Below are positions 43,712-57,152 of a stretch of 64,000 bases of DNA, one piece after another. The stretch comes from Sacculina carcini. Taxonomy: Eukaryota; Arthropoda; Thecostraca; Sacculinidae. Numbering within the stretch: the stretch's first letter is position 1; each line of letters opens with the position of its first letter. The notes under the pieces are model-generated. The model was not told the origin of the DNA. It searched no databases and was given only the letters and a program-made list of their open reading frames with translations. Position numbers and translations under genes: made by a program. The DNA lies in NCBI GenBank assembly GCA_916048095.2, contig OU696585.1:6793460-6857459 (forward strand), in the 5' to 3' direction.

Positions 43712-46700
43712 ATGTCGGCCAACACGCCACTTGTGGCGCATCAATCCACAACCCTGGACGCCGACGGCGATGTTTTGCGCGTCTTCCTGCCGCTGCCGGA
43801 CGTGACAGCCTGCCCATACGAAGACTGCGGCGCCACGTACGCCATCACCCGACGTGGTGGCTACACGCAGGTACGTGCCAGCATCCTGCGCCATCTGGAG
43901 GCGGCCCACGCCGATGTGCGCACATCAGTGTACATGTGCAGGCGGTGCCGACAACCGATGGGCGTGCGACCGTCGACCCACCGGTGTCGCCAGCAAACAC
44001 CCCCGGCAGAGGCGCACACAGCGGTGCTGGCGCCCAGTTTTACCTGCCGGCACTGTCACCAGCGCTTCACAAATTCTCGAGCGCTGGTCAACCACACAAA
44101 CGTGTGCCGGCGCCAGCAGTCAACAGGAGCAAACCGGCGACAGCGACCGTCGGATCCACAGCAGCAACAGAGGAGGCGGCCAACACACCAGCGGCAGACC
44201 AATGGCGAGAGACACACACCACCCTCACACTCACAATCACCACAATCAGAAACACCACCTCCGAGTCCACCAACACCACCACCTCACGTAATGTCCCCAC
44301 GCCCACCACTCCTTCCCACACCACCACTCCTTCGCACACCACCGCTTCTTCCCACACCACTGCTTCTTCCCACTCTAGCACTCCCACTATCACCTCTTCG
44401 TCCACATCAAATCTCTTTTTCATACACACCATCTCCGCTCACACCCCGCATTCCAACCTTCACATCACCTACCACGCCAACACCCACTCACACATACACC
44501 GTATCTCCTCCCACATCCCCACCTACCACCTACACTACTCTCGCCATGGTACCGGGGGCGGGGCTCGCGCCAGTCGACGCGCGACCTCGTCGACTATCAA
44601 CGTTTGTACGACTGGCGGGGGGTGTGCGGGAGCGGCCAACTGCAAGCGACACTGCCACGAGACCAGCACCGTCCGTCTCGCCGCCGCGCGGTCGCTGGAC
44701 AGCAGCCGACCCCGCTGCACCGCCAGCGTCACCGCGGTCATACCTGGCGGCACTCATCGGGTCAATCTCCCCCTCGCCCCCGCCGCGCCCGCCGCGACTG
44801 CCGTCTTCATCTCCACCATCATCATCACCTTCGTCATCATCGTCATCCTCTTCGCCATCATCACCACGGCCATCATCGTCGCAATCGTCCTCGTCATCGT
44901 CGTCATCTTCTTCCTCACCAGCATTACATATACGATCTCAACATTCTCCATCAACACCACCAGCACGTACACATCACCACACGTCGCCGGCAAACAATGT
45001 CGGCAACGCTCCGCGTGCTTCCGGCGTGCCATCGTCGAGACCGGCGCGCCGGCAGAAACGACAACCACAACAGGTGAGCACTGCCAGGGGGAGTCAGTCG
45101 CAGCAGCGAGCGTCGGTGCCGCCCACACACAGACCACACAACAACCACCACACAAGAAACACCACAAACAGACCACACAACAACCACCACACAAGAAGCA
45201 CCACAAACATACACACGAACACACTCCCTCGCACGTCCACGCCCTCATCACACTCAACACTGACACCCAACAACACCCGACAACACACATTCATTACACC
45301 CAACAGGTATGCGCTGCTGTCTCAGTCTGATGACAACAGTGCATCACCATCAGTCTCACAACAAAACCACACAAGCCAAATCACTTCACCAGGGCGGCGC
45401 CGGGTTGTTGGAGAGCAGTCAAATGGACCCACACACCAACACCGAAACAATCACACATCACTACAGAACACGCTCACCCAGTTCCACGAACCACTCACAC
45501 AAATAAACTGTAACACACCATTCTGCATACTTGACATACTCATTAACACACTCACACAGCAAGCACGGGACCTCAGCGGCCTCAACACACGACACCAAAA
45601 CCACCCAAGACAAAACACGAACACCCACACAAACAATCATACACACACGCACACCGCACAATTCAGCCACCACACAGAACACCACGACCACAGACAGATG
45701 TGGCGCAGCCCACCATATGATCCGGTAGTTGCAGCGAAAATTCAACGCGACTACCGGACCGGCAAGGCTGTCGTTTACAGACAGCTGGTGGGTGAGACAA
45801 CACCACCATGTGACATTGAGCCCTTGGTGGTAGGCAGGCATTTCTGTGGCGAGACTGCCTCGTCGCCGAGATGGTCTGACCGCCCAACGTCCGTGCCAGA
45901 CATTACACCTACACCAGCAACCACACTATCACAACCCATCACAACCGCTGAGATCCAGCGCAGAATAAACAACACACAAAACACAACACCGGGTCCAGAT
46001 GGGTTGAGGTATTCAGACTGGAAACGCCTCGATCCTGACTGCTCAATCCTCACAGCCATGTTCAATGCATGCCGACTGACTGGGAGGACTCCCACCGCGT
46101 GGAAGTCTTCTCGAACCATCCTTCTACACAAGGGTGGTGACCCCCAAGAGCTGAAGAGCTGGCGACCGATCGCTCTTGGCAACACAATCGCCAAGCTCTA
46201 CGCGGGTATTTGGGCCGATCGCCTCTCACACTGGGCTGAAACACACAACATCCTCACACACTCACAAAAAGGTTTCCGTCCCTTCGATGGCGTGCTGGAA
46301 CACAACTTTGTGGTACAGTCTGCCATCGCCAGGGCTCGGAAATCCAACACATCGACACACATCACGTTCATTGACATAAAAAACGCATTCGGCTCTGTAT
46401 CACACGCACTCCTGTGGGAGACACTCAGCTTGCTGGGTGTCCCCACAGACACACTTTCAATCATCACAGACATATACACCAACAGCACCACAACATTCAC
46501 CACACAACGAGGTGTATCGGCTCCCATCCCACAAATTGGAGGTGTCAGACAGGGATGTCCGCTCAGTGGTATTCTCTTTGCCTTCGCAATGGAGCCACTG
46601 CTGCGGAGCTTGACCGAGGCAGGCGTTGAACATCTCGCCTTTGCTGATGACGTCGCCCTCATCTGTCACAGCGAGTCTCAGCTCTCTCTGGCACTGTCTC

Positions 46701-48006
46701 AGGTGCACGATATCTGCGCGTGGGCTGGTCTCTCCATCAATGCCAGCAAATGCGCAGTATTGTCACCTGTCGCGCCTCTCAGCACTCCAGCTGTCCTCAA
46801 TGGCGTGCCTCTGCCCTCACTCGAGGCGGAGGGGCAGTACAGGTACCTGGGGAGACCGACTGGCAGGTCTTTCCTGCACGCCGACATGGATCAGCTCATG
46901 TCCGATGTTCGCCGCAAATCTAATCTTATTCTGCATTCTGCTCTTGCCCCCTGGCAAAAACTTGACTCCCTTCGCTCTTTTATCACTCCTATTCTCACTC
47001 ACCCTCTTCGTCTAGGCCTCCTCACTAAAACAAGCCTTAGCCGACTACAACGAGAAATCGTGTGGAAGGTGAAGGGCTTGCTCAATCTACCGTCTCGCTC
47101 TACTCTTCACTATCTTTTCTCTCCTACTTCTTGTGGCGGCATTGGGCTGAGTGATCTGTGTCAAGAGGCGGACATCTTGCTTGTTTCGTCATCGCTGCAG
47201 CTATTGCACTGCAAAGACGCTCGTGTAGCGACCCTGGCACTCGATCAGTTGCGGCGTGTCGTTGCCGGCAGGGTGCAGTCGGAGCCCACCACACAGCAGC
47301 TGGTGGACTACCTCAACGGGTGCCGAATGCGTCAAGGAGGCGGCTACGCCACGCGCACGTCGCGCACGCGAGTCGCCTTCAGGACCATTATGGCCAGATC
47401 GGCTCTCCGTTGGGGACCTACTGCGGACGGTGTACCCGCACTGTTCCTCAACGGCAAGGAGGTGTCTCCGCGCAAGTCATCTGCGATCATCCGAGATGAA
47501 GTGCGCAAATGGCGGCAGGCGAAGCTGGTTGGGCTGCCGCACCAGGGCAAAGTGATGTCCAGTGTGGCGGAGCAGCCAGTTAGCTCGCACTACACCTACA
47601 ACGGTAGTTTCACGCGGTTTGCCGAGTGGCGCTTTGTGCACCGGGCCCGTCTGGGTCTAGTGCCACTCAATGGCTACTCCCGTGGAGCGCAGGCAGTCAA
47701 TACCAGCTGCCGCCGTTGTGGGTACGCCAATGAGACCCTCCCGCACGTGCTCACACACTGTCGTGTGCACAGCGCCGCACAGCAACACAGGCACAATGCT
47801 ATTCTGGCACGCCTGGTGCGCGCGCTGCCGGCTGCTGATCGGACAGGTGGAAACACTCGCGTCAACCAACGCGTTCCTGGCAGCACGTCGACACTACGGC
47901 CTGACCTCATCGTCACTCGAGGCAACCAGGTCGTAATTGTCGACGTCACAGTGGCGTTTGAGAACGGCTGTCAGGCATTCCAGTCAGCAGCTGATGAAAA
48001 GGTCGC
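43712..48006 (+). CDS. Utopia-like zinc finger/RT/RLE polyprotein, copy 3 (partial, runs into gap)
   Basis: About 1431 codons from ATG 43712, the same as copy 1 up to DEKVA of the endonuclease domain. The zinc fingers, linker, reverse transcriptase, CCHC and RPD...VDV core are all present; the last 89 or so residues lie in the N gap. Any translation carried through the Ns into the right-hand U2 spacer is an artefact. The short FVRLAG match there comes from the spacer fossil and is not the end of this protein. Confidence 0.9.
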
Positions 48007-48506
48007 NNNNNNNNNNNNNNNNNNNNNNNNNNNNNNNNNNNNNNNNNNNNNNNNNNNNNNNNNNNNNNNNNNNNNNNNNNNNNNNNNNNNNNNNNNNNNN
48101 NNNNNNNNNNNNNNNNNNNNNNNNNNNNNNNNNNNNNNNNNNNNNNNNNNNNNNNNNNNNNNNNNNNNNNNNNNNNNNNNNNNNNNNNNNNNNNNNNNNN
48201 NNNNNNNNNNNNNNNNNNNNNNNNNNNNNNNNNNNNNNNNNNNNNNNNNNNNNNNNNNNNNNNNNNNNNNNNNNNNNNNNNNNNNNNNNNNNNNNNNNNN
48301 NNNNNNNNNNNNNNNNNNNNNNNNNNNNNNNNNNNNNNNNNNNNNNNNNNNNNNNNNNNNNNNNNNNNNNNNNNNNNNNNNNNNNNNNNNNNNNNNNNNN
48401 NNNNNNNNNNNNNNNNNNNNNNNNNNNNNNNNNNNNNNNNNNNNNNNNNNNNNNNNNNNNNNNNNNNNNNNNNNNNNNNNNNNNNNNNNNNNNNNNNNNN
48501 NNNNNN
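48007..48506. other. Assembly gap of 500 N
   Basis: A run of exactly 500 N, the size of a conventional scaffolding placeholder. It joins the inside of Utopia copy 3 to a U2 spacer at the unit position equivalent to 1171. If only one unit is missing, the true distance would be about 1.07 kb, and more units could be lost. Confidence 0.98.
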
Positions 48507-49434
48507 CGTTTGTCCGACTGGCGGGGTCAATATTCTACCATCTACTCCTCGTAAACCAGCAATAGTAGAGCTATACAAATTACACCACTGTGTAGAGAAT
48601 TTTCTGTACTACAAGATAGGCTATATTTTAAATCGAAAAAATTTCAAAATTCTAATCTACATTACAAATTGTATTTAAACTCCACGCGGTCCGATTATCT
48701 ATACTTTTTTCTCTATTTCTCAGCAACTAAATATCACACTTCTAAATATTTAATACCATCATGCTATGGAACTAAATATCACACATCTAAATAAATAATA
48801 CCATCATGCTGGCAATTTTGCTTTCTACAACACGGTATATATTTCCATTTTCCACAGTGTATTAAAAAAGTTACGGCGGTGTGAAGTCAAAATGACAAAG
48901 TCAAAAAGGCAAAATTAGCACTGAAAAAAGTGAATATTTTGGTCCATATTTTGGTCAATACTCCTCATAAACCAGAAATGGCACAGCCAAAAGAGAAGAC
49001 TGAAATGACGTATAATTATAGGTATCGTTGTATTTTTCAATAGTTCATTATAGGTGCCGTTCAGACAGAGGTCTTCATGCAGTAATCAGAGCGCCACCTA
49101 GTGACAACTACTGGAAGCAAAACTCTACCGTCGAGACGTGGCGGCATATCGTCGTTTGATGTTAATTTGCGGTGTTCGTTTGATGTTGATTGAAGTCCCT
49201 ATTGATTCATTAACTGATTCAATGATTGATATGATTATCAGCTAGACTTATTTTAGATGCGTGTGCGAGTGTGTAAAAAGTGTATATAGTCATGAAATGC
49301 ACGAAAGTGGCCATTTGATATACATTTTTCACGTTGAGAAGCACATGAAGTCTCAAATTTATATTACTGGGTCAATTGATCAGCTCTAGTTGACCTCATC
49401 GTTCAAATAAGTCAGATCCAGATCAAAAATCTGT

Positions 49435-49620
49435 ATCGCTTCTCGGCCTCAGGCTAAGATCAAAGTGTAGTATCTGTTCTTTTCAGCTTAATATCTGAAA
49501 CGTCCCCCTACATGGGGACCAGTATATTAAACTGATTTTTGCAGATTGGCGGGGTCACAGGGCTTGCTCTGTTCCTGCCGCGGGTCGACCCGGTATTGCA
49601 CTACATCCGGGAACGGTCCA
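49435..49620 (+). ncRNA. U2: U2 snRNA, block D gene 1
   Basis: One extra C in stem-loop IIb (GTCCCCC, about 49503-49508) makes it 186 nt; probably a sequencing error. Confidence 0.9.
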
Positions 49621-50690
49621 TTTTAACTACTATCAAAACAATTCTGGCACTCAATCCAGTTAATCATTCATTTATAATCGTGTATAATCAATATAATCAA
49701 ACCTAGGTAACGGGAGCGGGGATCACGCCAGTCGCAGATTCACGCCCTCGTCGACTGTCTACGTTTGTCCGACTGGCGGGGTCAATATTCTACCATCTAC
49801 TCCTCGTAAACCAGCAATAGTAGAGCTATACAAATTACACCACTGTGTAGAGAATTTTCTGTACTACAAGATAGGCTATATTTTAAATCGAAAAAATTTC
49901 AAAATTCTAATCTACATTACAAATTGTATTTAAACTCCACGCGTCCGATTATCTATACTTTTTTCTCTATTTCTCAGCAACTAAATATCACACTTCTAAA
50001 TATTTAATACCATCATGCTATGGAACTAAATATCACACATCTAAATAAATAATACCATCATGCTGGCAATTTTGCTTTCTACAACACGGTATATATTTCC
50101 ATTTTCCACAGTGTATTAAAAAAGTTACGGCGGTGTGAAGTCAAAATGACAAAGTCAAAAAGGCAAAATTAGCACTGAAAAAAAGTGAATATTTTGGTCC
50201 ATATTTTGGTCAATACTCCTCATAAACCAGAAATGGCACAGCCAAAAGAGAAGACTGAAATGACGTATAATTATAGGTATCGTTGTATTTTTCAATAGTT
50301 CATTATAGGTGCCGTTCAGACAGAGGTCTTCATGCAGTAATCAGAGCGCCACCTAGTGACAACTACTGGAAGCAAAACTCTACCGTCGAGACGTGGCGGC
50401 ATATCGTCGTTTGATGTTAATTTGCGGTGTTCGTTTTGATGTTGATTGAAGTCCCTATTGATTCATTAACTGATTCAATGATTGATATGATTATCAGCTA
50501 GACTTATTTTAGATGCGTGTGCGAGTGTGTAAAAAGTGTATATAGTCATGAAATGCACGAAAGTGGCCATTTGATATACATTTTTCACGTTGAGAAGCAC
50601 ATGAAGTCTCAAATTTATATTACTGGGTCAATTGATCAGCTCTAGTTGACCTCATCGTTCAAATAAGTCAGATCCAGATCAAAAATCTGT

Positions 50691-50875
50691 ATCGCTTCTC
50701 GGCCTCAGGCTAAGATCAAAGTGTAGTATCTGTTCTTTTCAGCTTAATATCTGAAACGTCCCCTACATGGGGACCAGTATATTAAACTGATTTTTGCAGA
50801 TTGGCGGGGTCACAGGGCTTGCTCTGTTCCTGCCGCGGGTCGACCCGGTATTGCACTACATCCGGGAACGGTCCA
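50691..50875 (+). ncRNA. U2: U2 snRNA, block D gene 2
   Basis: Same as the unit 1 gene. Confidence 0.95.
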
Positions 50876-51946
50876 TTTTAACTACTATCAAAACAATTCT
50901 GGCACTCAATCCAGTTAATCATTCATTTATAATCGTGTATAATCAATATAATCAAACCTAGGTAACGGGAGCGGGGATCACGCCAGTCGCAGATTCACGC
51001 CCTCGTCGACTGTCTACGTTTGTCCGACTGGCGGGGTCAATATTCTACCATCTACTCCTCGTAAACCAGCAATAGTAGAGCTATACAAATTACACCACTG
51101 TGTAGAGAATTTTCTGTACTACAAGATAGGCTATATTTTAAATCGAAAAAATTTCAAAATTCTAATCTACATTACAAATTGTATTTAAACTCCACGCGTC
51201 CGATTATCTATACTTTTTTCTCTATTTCTCAGCAACTAAATATCACACTTCTAAATATTTAATACCATCATGCTATGGAACTAAATATCACACATCTAAA
51301 TAAATAATACCATCATGCTGGCAATTTTGCTTTCTACAACACGGTATATATTTCCATTTTCCACAGTGTATTAAAAAAGTTACGGGCGGTGTGAAGTCAA
51401 AATGACAAAGTCAAAAAGGCAAAATTAGCACTGAAAAAAGTGAATATTTTGGTCCATATTTTGGTCAATACTCCTCATAAACCAGAAATGGCACAGCCAA
51501 AAGAGAAGACTGAAATGACGTATAATTATAGGTATCGTTGTATTTTTCAATAGTTCATTATAGGTGCCGTTCAGACAGAGGTCTTCATGCAGTAATCAGA
51601 GCGCCACCTAGTGACAACTACTGGAAGCAAAACTCTACCGTCGAGACGTGGCGGCATATCGTCGTTTGATGTTAATTTGCGGTGTTTCGTTTGATGTTGA
51701 TTGAAGTCCCTATTGATTCATTAACTGATTCAATGATTGATATGATTATCAGCTAGACTTATTTTAGATGCGGTGTGCGAGTGTGTAAAAAGTGTATATA
51801 GTCATGAAATGCACGAAAGTGGCCATTTGATATACATTTTTCACGTTGAGAAGCACATGAAGTCTCAAATTTATATTACTGGGTCAATTGATCAGCTCTA
51901 GTTGACCTCATCGTTCAAATAAGTCAGATCCAGATCAAAAATCTGT

Positions 51947-52131
51947 ATCGCTTCTCGGCCTCAGGCTAAGATCAAAGTGTAGTATCTGTTCTTTTCAGCT
52001 TAATATCTGAAACGTCCCCTACATGGGGACCAGTATATTAAACTGATTTTTGCAGATTGGCGGGGTCACAGGGCTTGCTCTGTTCCTGCCGCGGGTCGAC
52101 CCGGTATTGCACTACATCCGGGAACGGTCCA
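51947..52131 (+). ncRNA. U2: U2 snRNA, block D gene 3
   Basis: Same as the unit 1 gene, although its spacer has extra bases at about 51385, 51687 and 51771. Confidence 0.95.
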
Positions 52132-53201
52132 TTTTAACTACTATCAAAACAATTCTGGCACTCAATCCAGTTAATCATTCATTTATAATCGTGTATAATC
52201 AATATAATCAAACCTAGGTAACGGGAGCGGGGATCACGCCAGTCGCAGATTCACGCCCTCGTCGACTGTCTACGTTTGTCCGACTGGCGGGGTCAATATT
52301 CTACCATCTACTCCTCGTAAACCAGCAATAGTAGAGCTATACAAATTACACCACTGTGTAGAGAATTTTCTGTACTACAAGATAGGCTATATTTTAAATC
52401 GAAAAAATTTCAAAATTCTAATCTACATTACAAATTGTATTTAAACTCCACGCGTCCGATTATCTATACTTTTTTTCTCTATTTCTCAGCAACTAAATAT
52501 CACACTTCTAAATATTTAATACCATCATGCTATGGAACTAAATATCACACATCTAAATAAATAATACCATCATGCTGGCAATTTTGCTTTCTACAACACG
52601 GTATATATTTCCATTTTCCACAGTGTATTAAAAAAGTTACGGCGGTGTGAAGTCAAAATGACAAAGTCAAAAAGGCAAAATTAGCACTGAAAAAAGTGAA
52701 TATTTTGGTCCATATTTTGGTCAATACTCCTCATAAACCAGAAATGGCACAGCCAAAAGAGAAGACTGAAATGACGTATAATTATAGGTATCGTTGTATT
52801 TTTCAATAGTTCATTATAGGTGCCGTTCAGACAGAGGTCTTCATGCAGTAATCAGAGCGCCACCTAGTGACAACTACTGGAAGCAAAACTCTACCGTCGA
52901 GACGTGGCGGCATATCGTCGTTTGATGTTAATTTGCGGTGTTCGTTTGATGTTGATTGAAGTCCCCTATTGATTCATTAACTGATTCAATGATTGATATG
53001 ATTATCAGCTAGACTTATTTTAGATGCGTGTGCGAGTGTGTAAAAAGTGTATATAGTCATGAAATGCACGAAAGTGGCCATTTGATATACATTTTTCACG
53101 TTGAGAAGCACATGAAGTCTCAAATTTATATTACTGGGTCAATTGATCAGCTCTAGTTGACCTCATCGTTCAAATAAGTCAGATCCAGATCAAAAATCTG
53201 T

Positions 53202-53388
53202 ATCGCTTCTCGGGCCTCAGGCTAAGATCAAAGTGTAGTATCTGTTCTTTTCAGCTTAATATCTGAAACGTCCCCTACATGGGGACCAGTATATTAAACT
53301 GATTTTTTGCAGATTGGCGGGGTCACAGGGCTTGCTCTGTTCCTGCCGCGGGTCGACCCGGTATTGCACTACATCCGGGAACGGTCCA
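53202..53388 (+). ncRNA. U2: U2 snRNA, block D gene 4
   Basis: An extra G in stem I (CGGGCC, near 53212) and an extra T in the Sm site (six T near 53303) make it 187 nt. A true six-T Sm site with a stem I bulge would be unusual; homopolymer error is more likely. Confidence 0.88.
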
Positions 53389-54457
53389 TTTTAACTACTA
53401 TCAAAACAATTCTGGCACTCAATCCAGTTAATCATTCATTTATAATCGTGTATAATCAATATAATCAAACCTAGGTAACGGGAGCGGGGATCACGCCAGT
53501 CGCAGATTCACGCCCTCGTCGACTGTCTACGTTTGTCCGACTGGCGGGGTCAATATTCTACCATCTACTCCTCGTAAACCAGCAATAGTAGAGCTATACA
53601 AATTACACCACTGTGTAGAGAATTTTCTGTACTACAAGATAGGCTATATTTTAAATCGAAAAAATTTCAAAATTCTAATCTACATTACAAATTGTATTTA
53701 AACTCCACGCGTCCGATTATCTATACTTTTTTCTCTATTTCTCAGCAACTAAATATCACACTTCTAAATATTTAATACCATCATGCTATGGAACTAAATA
53801 TCACACATCTAAATAAATAATACCATCATGCTGGCAATTTTGCTTTCTACAACACGGTATATATTTCCATTTTCCACAGTGTATTAAAAAAGTTACGGCG
53901 GTGTGAAGTCAAAATGACAAAGTCAAAAAGGCAAAATTAGCACTGAAAAAAGTGAATATTTTGGTCCATATTTTGGTCAATACTCCTCATAAACCAGAAA
54001 TGGCACAGCCAAAAGAGAAGACTGAAATGACGTATAATTATAGGTATCGTTGTATTTTTCAATAGTTCATTATAGGTGCCGTTCAGACAGAGGTCTTCAT
54101 GCAGTAATCAGAGCGCCACCTAGTGACAACTACTGGAAGCAAAACTCTACCGTCGAGACGTGGCGGCATATCGTCGTTTGATGTTAATTTGCGGTGTTCG
54201 TTTGATGTTGATTGAAGTCCCCTATTGATTCATTAACTGATTCAATGATTGATATGATTATCAGCTAGACTTATTTTAGATGCGTGTGCGAGTGTGTAAA
54301 AAGTGTATATAGTCATGAAATGCACGAAAGTGGCCATTTGATATACATTTTTCACGTTGAGAAGCACATGAAGTCTCAAATTTATATTACTGGGTCAATT
54401 GATCAGCTCTAGTTGACCTCATCGTTCAAATAAGTCAGATCCAGATCAAAAATCTGT

Positions 54458-54643
54458 ATCGCTTCTCGGCCTCAGGCTAAGATCAAAGTGTAGTATCTGT
54501 TCTTTTCAGCTTAATATCTGAAACGTCCCCTACATGGGGACCAGTATATTAAACTGATTTTTGCAGATTGGCGGGGGTCACAGGGCTTGCTCTGTTCCTG
54601 CCGCGGGTCGACCCGGTATTGCACTACATCCGGGAACGGTCCA
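54458..54643 (+). ncRNA. U2: U2 snRNA, block D gene 5
   Basis: One extra G (GCGGGGGTC near 54573) downstream of the Sm site; 186 nt. Confidence 0.9.
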
Positions 54644-55712
54644 TTTTAACTACTATCAAAACAATTCTGGCACTCAATCCAGTTAATCATTCATTTATAA
54701 TCGTGTATAATCAATATAATCAAACCTAGGTAACGGGAGCGGGGATCACGCCAGTCGCAGATTCACGCCCTCGTCGACTGTCTACGTTTGTCCGACTGGC
54801 GGGGTCAATATTCTACCATCTACTCCTCGTAAACCAGCAATAGTAGAGCTATACAAATTACACCACTGTGTAGAGAATTTTCTGTACTACAAGATAGGCT
54901 ATATTTTAAATCGAAAAAAATTTCAAAATTCTAATCTACATTACAAATTGTATTTAAACTCCACGCGTCCGATTATCTATACTTTTTTCTCTATTTCTCA
55001 GCAACTAAATATCACACTTCTAAATATTTAATACCATCATGCTATGGAACTAAATATCACACATCTAAATAAATAATACCATCATGCTGGCAATTTTGCT
55101 TTCTACAACACGGTATATATTTCCATTTTCCACAGTGTATTAAAAAAGTTACGGCGGTGTGAAGTCAAAATGACAAAGTCAAAAAGGCAAAATTAGCACT
55201 GAAAAAAGTGAATATTTTGGTCCATATTTTGGTCAATACTCCTCATAAACCAGAAATGGCACAGCCAAAAGAGAAGACTGAAATGACGTATAATTATAGG
55301 TATCGTTGTATTTTTCAATAGTTCATTATAGGTGCCGTTCAGACAGAGGTCTTCATGCAGTAATCAGAGCGCCACCTAGTGACAACTACTGGAAGCAAAA
55401 CTCTACCGTCGAGACGTGGCGGCATATCGTCGTTTGATGTTAATTTGCGGTGTTCGTTTGATGTTGATTGAAGTCCCTATTGATTCATTAACTGATTCAA
55501 TGATTGATATGATTATCAGCTAGACTTATTTTAGATGCGTGTGCGAGTGTGTAAAAAGTGTATATAGTCATGAAATGCACGAAAGTGGCCATTTGATATA
55601 CATTTTTCACGTTGAGAAGCACATGAAGTCTCAAATTTATATTACTGGGTCAATTGATCAGCTCTAGTTGACCTCATCGTTCAAATAAGTCAGATCCAGA
55701 TCAAAAATCTGT

Positions 55713-55897
55713 ATCGCTTCTCGGCCTCAGGCTAAGATCAAAGTGTAGTATCTGTTCTTTTCAGCTTAATATCTGAAACGTCCCCTACATGGGGACCAGT
55801 ATATTAAACTGATTTTTGCAGATTGGCGGGGTCACAGGGCTTGCTCTGTTCCTGCCGCGGGTCGACCCGGTATTGCACTACATCCGGGAACGGTCCA
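55713..55897 (+). ncRNA. U2: U2 snRNA, block D gene 6
   Basis: Same as the unit 1 gene. Confidence 0.95.
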
Positions 55898-56966
55898 TTT
55901 TAACTACTATCAAAACAATTCTGGCACTCAATCCAGTTAATCATTCATTTATAATCGTGTATAATCAATATAATCAAACCTAGGTAACGGGGAGCGGGGA
56001 TCACGCCAGTCGCAGATTCACGCCCTCGTCGACTGTCTACGTTTGTCCGACTGGCGGGGTCAATATTCTACCATCTACTCCTCGTAAACCAGCAATAGTA
56101 GAGCTATACAAATTACACCACTGTGTAGAGAATTTTCTGTACTACAAGATAGGCTATATTTTAAATCGAAAAAATTTCAAAATTCCAATCTACATTACAA
56201 ATTGTATTTAAACTCCACGCGTCCGATTATCTATACTTTTTTCTCTATTTCTCAGCAACTAAATATCACACTTCTAAATATTTAATACCATCATGCTATG
56301 GAACTAAATATCACACATCTAAATAAATAATACCATCATGCTGGCAATTTTGCTTTCTACAACACGGTATATATTTCCATTTTCCACAGTGTATTAAAAA
56401 AGTTACGGCGGTGTGAAGTCAAAATGACAAAGTCAAAAAGGCAAAATTAGCACTGAAAAAAGTGAATATTTTGGTCCATATTTTGGTCAATACTCCTCAT
56501 AAACCAGAAATGGCACAGCCAAAAGAGAAGACTGAAATGACGTATAATTATAGGTATCGTTGTATTTTTCAATAGTTCATTATAGGTGCCGTTCAGACAG
56601 AGGTCTTCATGCAGTAATCAGAGCGCCACCTAGTGACAACTACTGGAAGCAAAACTCTACCGTCGAGACGTGGCGGCATATCGTCGTTTGATGTTAATTT
56701 GCGGTGTTCGTTTGATGTTGATTGAAGTCCCTATTGATTCATTAACTGATTCAATGATTGATATGATTATCAGCTAGACTTATTTTAGATGCGTGTGCGA
56801 GTGTGTAAAAAGTGTATATAGTCATGAAATGCACGAAAGTGGCCATTTGATATACATTTTTCACGTTGAGAAGCACATGAAGTCTCAAATTTATATTACT
56901 GGGTCAATTGATCAGCTCTAGTTGACCTCATCGTTCAAATAAGTCAGATCCAGATCAAAAATCTGT

Positions 56967-57152
56967 ATCGCTTCTCGGCCTCAGGCTAAGATCAAAGTGT
57001 AGTATCTGTTCTTTTCAGCTTAATATCTGAAACGTCCCCTACATGGGGACCAGTATATTAAACTGATTTTTGCAGATTGGCGGGGTCACAGGGCTTGCTC
57101 TGTTCCTGCCGCGGGTCGACCCGGTATTGCACTACATCCGGGAACGGTCCCA
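56967..57152 (+). ncRNA. U2: U2 snRNA, block D gene 7
   Basis: One extra C at the very 3' end (GGTCCCA), followed in the 3' flank by AACACTTC for AACAATTC near 57172. Confidence 0.9.

Larger units (their letters stand above)
43273..48006 (+). mobile_element. Utopia-like retrotransposon in U2, copy 3 (3' end in gap)
   Basis: Matches copy 1 at an offset of 28487 bp, from the 5' junction to the gap edge at the position equivalent to 19519. The remaining roughly 780 bp of the element are not assembled. Together with the upstream APE element it forms the second copy of the double-insertion unit. Confidence 0.88.

Noticed and set aside
47937..48578. Frames running through the N gap in copy 3, including one ending in FVRLAGSIFYHLLL
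   Set aside because: The middle is 500 unknown bases of placeholder length. The C-terminal piece is the U2 spacer fossil, so no continuous protein is supported.
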